Shown here in pieces: positions 63,501 through 64,000 of a stretch of 64,000 nt of DNA. Positions within the stretch are counted from its first letter, which is position 1. Each line of letters begins with the position of its first letter. The position numbers and the translations under genes were made by a program. The DNA comes from Thermoleophilaceae bacterium (GTDB lineage: Bacteria > Actinomycetota > Thermoleophilia > Solirubrobacterales > JACPNS01): positions 1 through 64,000 of the forward strand of contig JAEMSX010000005.1 of assembly GCA_016462645.1 (NCBI GenBank), given 5' to 3'. The notes beneath the pieces are model-generated. The model was not told where the DNA came from. It did no database searches and saw only the letters and a program-made list of their open reading frames with translations.

Positions 63501-64000
63501 TGAAGACGATGTCCGGCGTGCTGTCGTTGGTCACCGAGCCCGTGGTCGGGCTGGTGATGTTGACGACCGGCGCGATCGTGTCGATCGTGATCGTGCGCGA
63601 GTCCGAATCCGTGCTCGTGTTGCCGGCCTCGTCGGTTGCGCGCGCGACGATCACGTGCGGTCCCTCCGTGAAGGTCGGGTCCGGCGAGAGCGACCACGCA
63701 CCGGTGCCATCCGCCGTCGCGGTGCCGATCAGCGTCACGCCGTCGTAGACATTGACTGTCGAGTCCGCCTCGGCAAGACCACCGATCGACGGCGTGGTGT
63801 CGGTCGTGATGATGTCCGTTGCCGGGGGGTTGATCGACGGCGGCACGGGGGCGGTCGTGTCGATCGTCCAGATGTAGGTCTCCGGCGTCTGATCGACGTT
63901 GCCGTACTGGTCGATCGCACGCACGCTGAATGTGTGCGTTGCCTCGCTCAGGCCGCTGTAGCTCTGCGGCGAGCTGCAGGGGGCGATCGGTCCGCCGTCA
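60544..64000 (-). CDS. Giant Ig-repeat surface protein (5'-partial)
   Basis: The reading frame enters from the right edge without a stop and ends at 60544, giving at least 1151 residues. I count ten complete Ig-like modules plus a partial one. Six are of the type TAPxxPxI...(S/G)GTAEPNSTxTVYDxTxxGTATADGxGxW (for instance near 63010 and 62690), and four are of a second type with ECxVDxGxxxxCTSPW. The last 230 residues form a different basic beta region (GCFAKGIAISNL, TLYRATVGDESTPWTKLARR). GTG 63924 is internal, not a start. Such arrays form extended cell-surface or secreted adhesin stalks; no anchor motif (LPxTG) is seen at the C-terminus. Confidence 0.85.
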   Translation of the reverse strand, partial: DGGPIAPCSSPQSYSGLSEATHTFSVRAIDQYGNVDQTPETYIWTIDTTAPVPPSINPPATDIITTDTTPSIGGLAEADSTVNVYDGVTLIGTATADGTGAWSLSPDPTFTEGPHVIVARATDEAGNTSTDSDSRTITIDTIAPVVNITSPTTGSVTNDSTPDIVFTATDTNLTLVQCSVDGDPPVNCTSAWTTPTLSDGLHTVSVLGADGTGSQQTVDTVTFTVDTIAPDAPVITSPATDISTTNLRPTISGTADLGTEITIYDDTTVIGTTTTDGSGNWSFTPTSDFAESAHPIHVTATDAADNTSADSNIRTIIVDLTAPAAPVINDPAADASTNSVRPPIGGTAEPNSTITVYDDTTEIGTATADGAGDWAFTPSSDLSESAHPFHVTATDAAGNTGPDSNVRTLTVDLTAPAAPSITTPAQDLTTAVNTQTVSGTAEPNSTVTVNDGPTLLGTTTADGSGNWSLSPDPTFSEGVHPLTAWATDEAGNTSSASDVRVITIDNTAPLQPEIDSPVTGDQLADDTPTVTGTAEPNADVDVYDGPTLICSTTADALGDWSCTPTTPLSEGDHALTAKATDPSGNESGASDPVDVTIDVTNPSVSISSPVNGSTVTTQTPDVNFSATDDNLDTVECKVDSDSYVACTSPWTTPNLADGSHTVSVQATDLAGNVAIATSTFTVDTTAPTTTIGTKPGALDNDTTPTFTFTANESGSTFECRIDAGAFAPCTSPFTASPALSDGSHTFEVRATDTHGNTESPAQSYTWTVDATPPAKPVVTVPTAGITTSDNTPTISGTAEPNSSVQVFVDGNSVGTATANGSGAWTINSTTLTDGPHNATARATDEAGNISADSDAVAFTVDTTPPGGSVAEVPGSGGGGTNPTFNISTPDGTATIACSLDGSPSTPCSSPFTPTGTLAPGTHTLVVTFTDPVGNVTTRTITFVIAGSSVAPPNDSDPLPAGCFAKGIAISNLAVVGGKVKVSGFARLSYVGKTVSLTYKPTGSKIVATGVVAADGSFSASASAPAKKLRLSNKTLYRATVGDESTPWTKLARRVASSTATYSNGKLIVSGQLTKPLMPKAPVTITARTGCNGPWVKIATGPVKRNGLFSTATSYKVSTGVVFVRVAAVVSKGGTKPKALRTYSFVMPVVLR
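60760..63990 (-). repeat. Tandem Ig-like domain coding repeats
   Basis: About ten units of roughly 240-285 bases, each ending in codons for V(D)xTAP and, in six of them, containing GTAEPNS-like codons. Units near 62700-63300 are closest to each other at DNA level (shared TTCGGCTC(T/C)GCGGT stretches), which suggests recent duplication or recombination within the array. The exact right boundary is outside the window. Confidence 0.75.

Overview
The window is a GC-rich (roughly 65%) stretch of bacterial chromosome with tightly packed genes. The gene set points to an actinobacterium outside the classical Actinomycetia, most likely class Thermoleophilia (Solirubrobacterales-like). Evidence: SteA/SteB-type division proteins, a DUF3866 protein, an F420-type LLM oxidoreductase, a Gram-positive-type LexA box, a type IV pilus locus without outer-membrane secretin genes, and exported proteins with the basic C-terminal modules common in that class. 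The placement is inferred from gene content, not from any search.

Region 1 (1-15900) is a type IV pilus locus, all on the + strand: pilB (5' end outside the window), a 31-codon leader ORF coupled to pilT, pilC, two paralogous six-cysteine major pilins, prepilin peptidase pilD, three large pilin-like proteins (PilV/W/X-type), then pilM-pilN-pilO and two unnamed single-pass proteins sharing a DPF motif. The last carries long VEK/VEV repeats. No PilQ or classical PilP is seen, as expected for a one-membrane cell.

Region 2 (15934-26433) is a housekeeping run: aroC, a fused aroK-aroB, aroQ, an M24 peptidase, a three-gene membrane/cupredoxin-like cassette of unknown role, efp, nusB, a probable xseB, a short-chain prenyl synthase and dxs. 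A saccharopine-dehydrogenase-like gene faces it on the other strand.

Region 3 (27606-39531) starts with a structured leader and terminator before tlyA, then nadK, recN with a perfect LexA box, steA, steB, a MraY/WecA-like membrane transferase, pyrG, a DUF3866 gene, a secreted protein and xerD.

Region 4 (39528-47037) holds sulP, mutM and a glutaredoxin on the - strand, then recO, dgt, dnaG and rpoD on the + strand (DNA repair, replication priming and the principal-type sigma factor).

Region 5 (47054-64000) is more accessory: a hipBA toxin-antitoxin pair with a clear operator next to tRNA-Asn, a GT1 glycosyltransferase, an LLM oxidoreductase, an SDR, an orphan Hpt protein, ferritin with possible iron boxes, an LtrA-carbonic anhydrase operon, a secreted repeat protein, bipA/typA, a double-GGDEF membrane protein, a CAU-reading... 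CAT-anticodon tRNA, and the C-terminal part of a giant Ig-repeat surface protein that runs off the window.

Two regulatory themes recur. Many genes are joined by ATGA/GTGA overlaps and so are translationally coupled. At least six housekeeping genes have a TANNNT-like hexamer exactly 7 nt before an ATG with no Shine-Dalgarno sequence, the arrangement expected for leaderless mRNAs. No CRISPR array, insertion sequence, prophage or rRNA gene was recognised.
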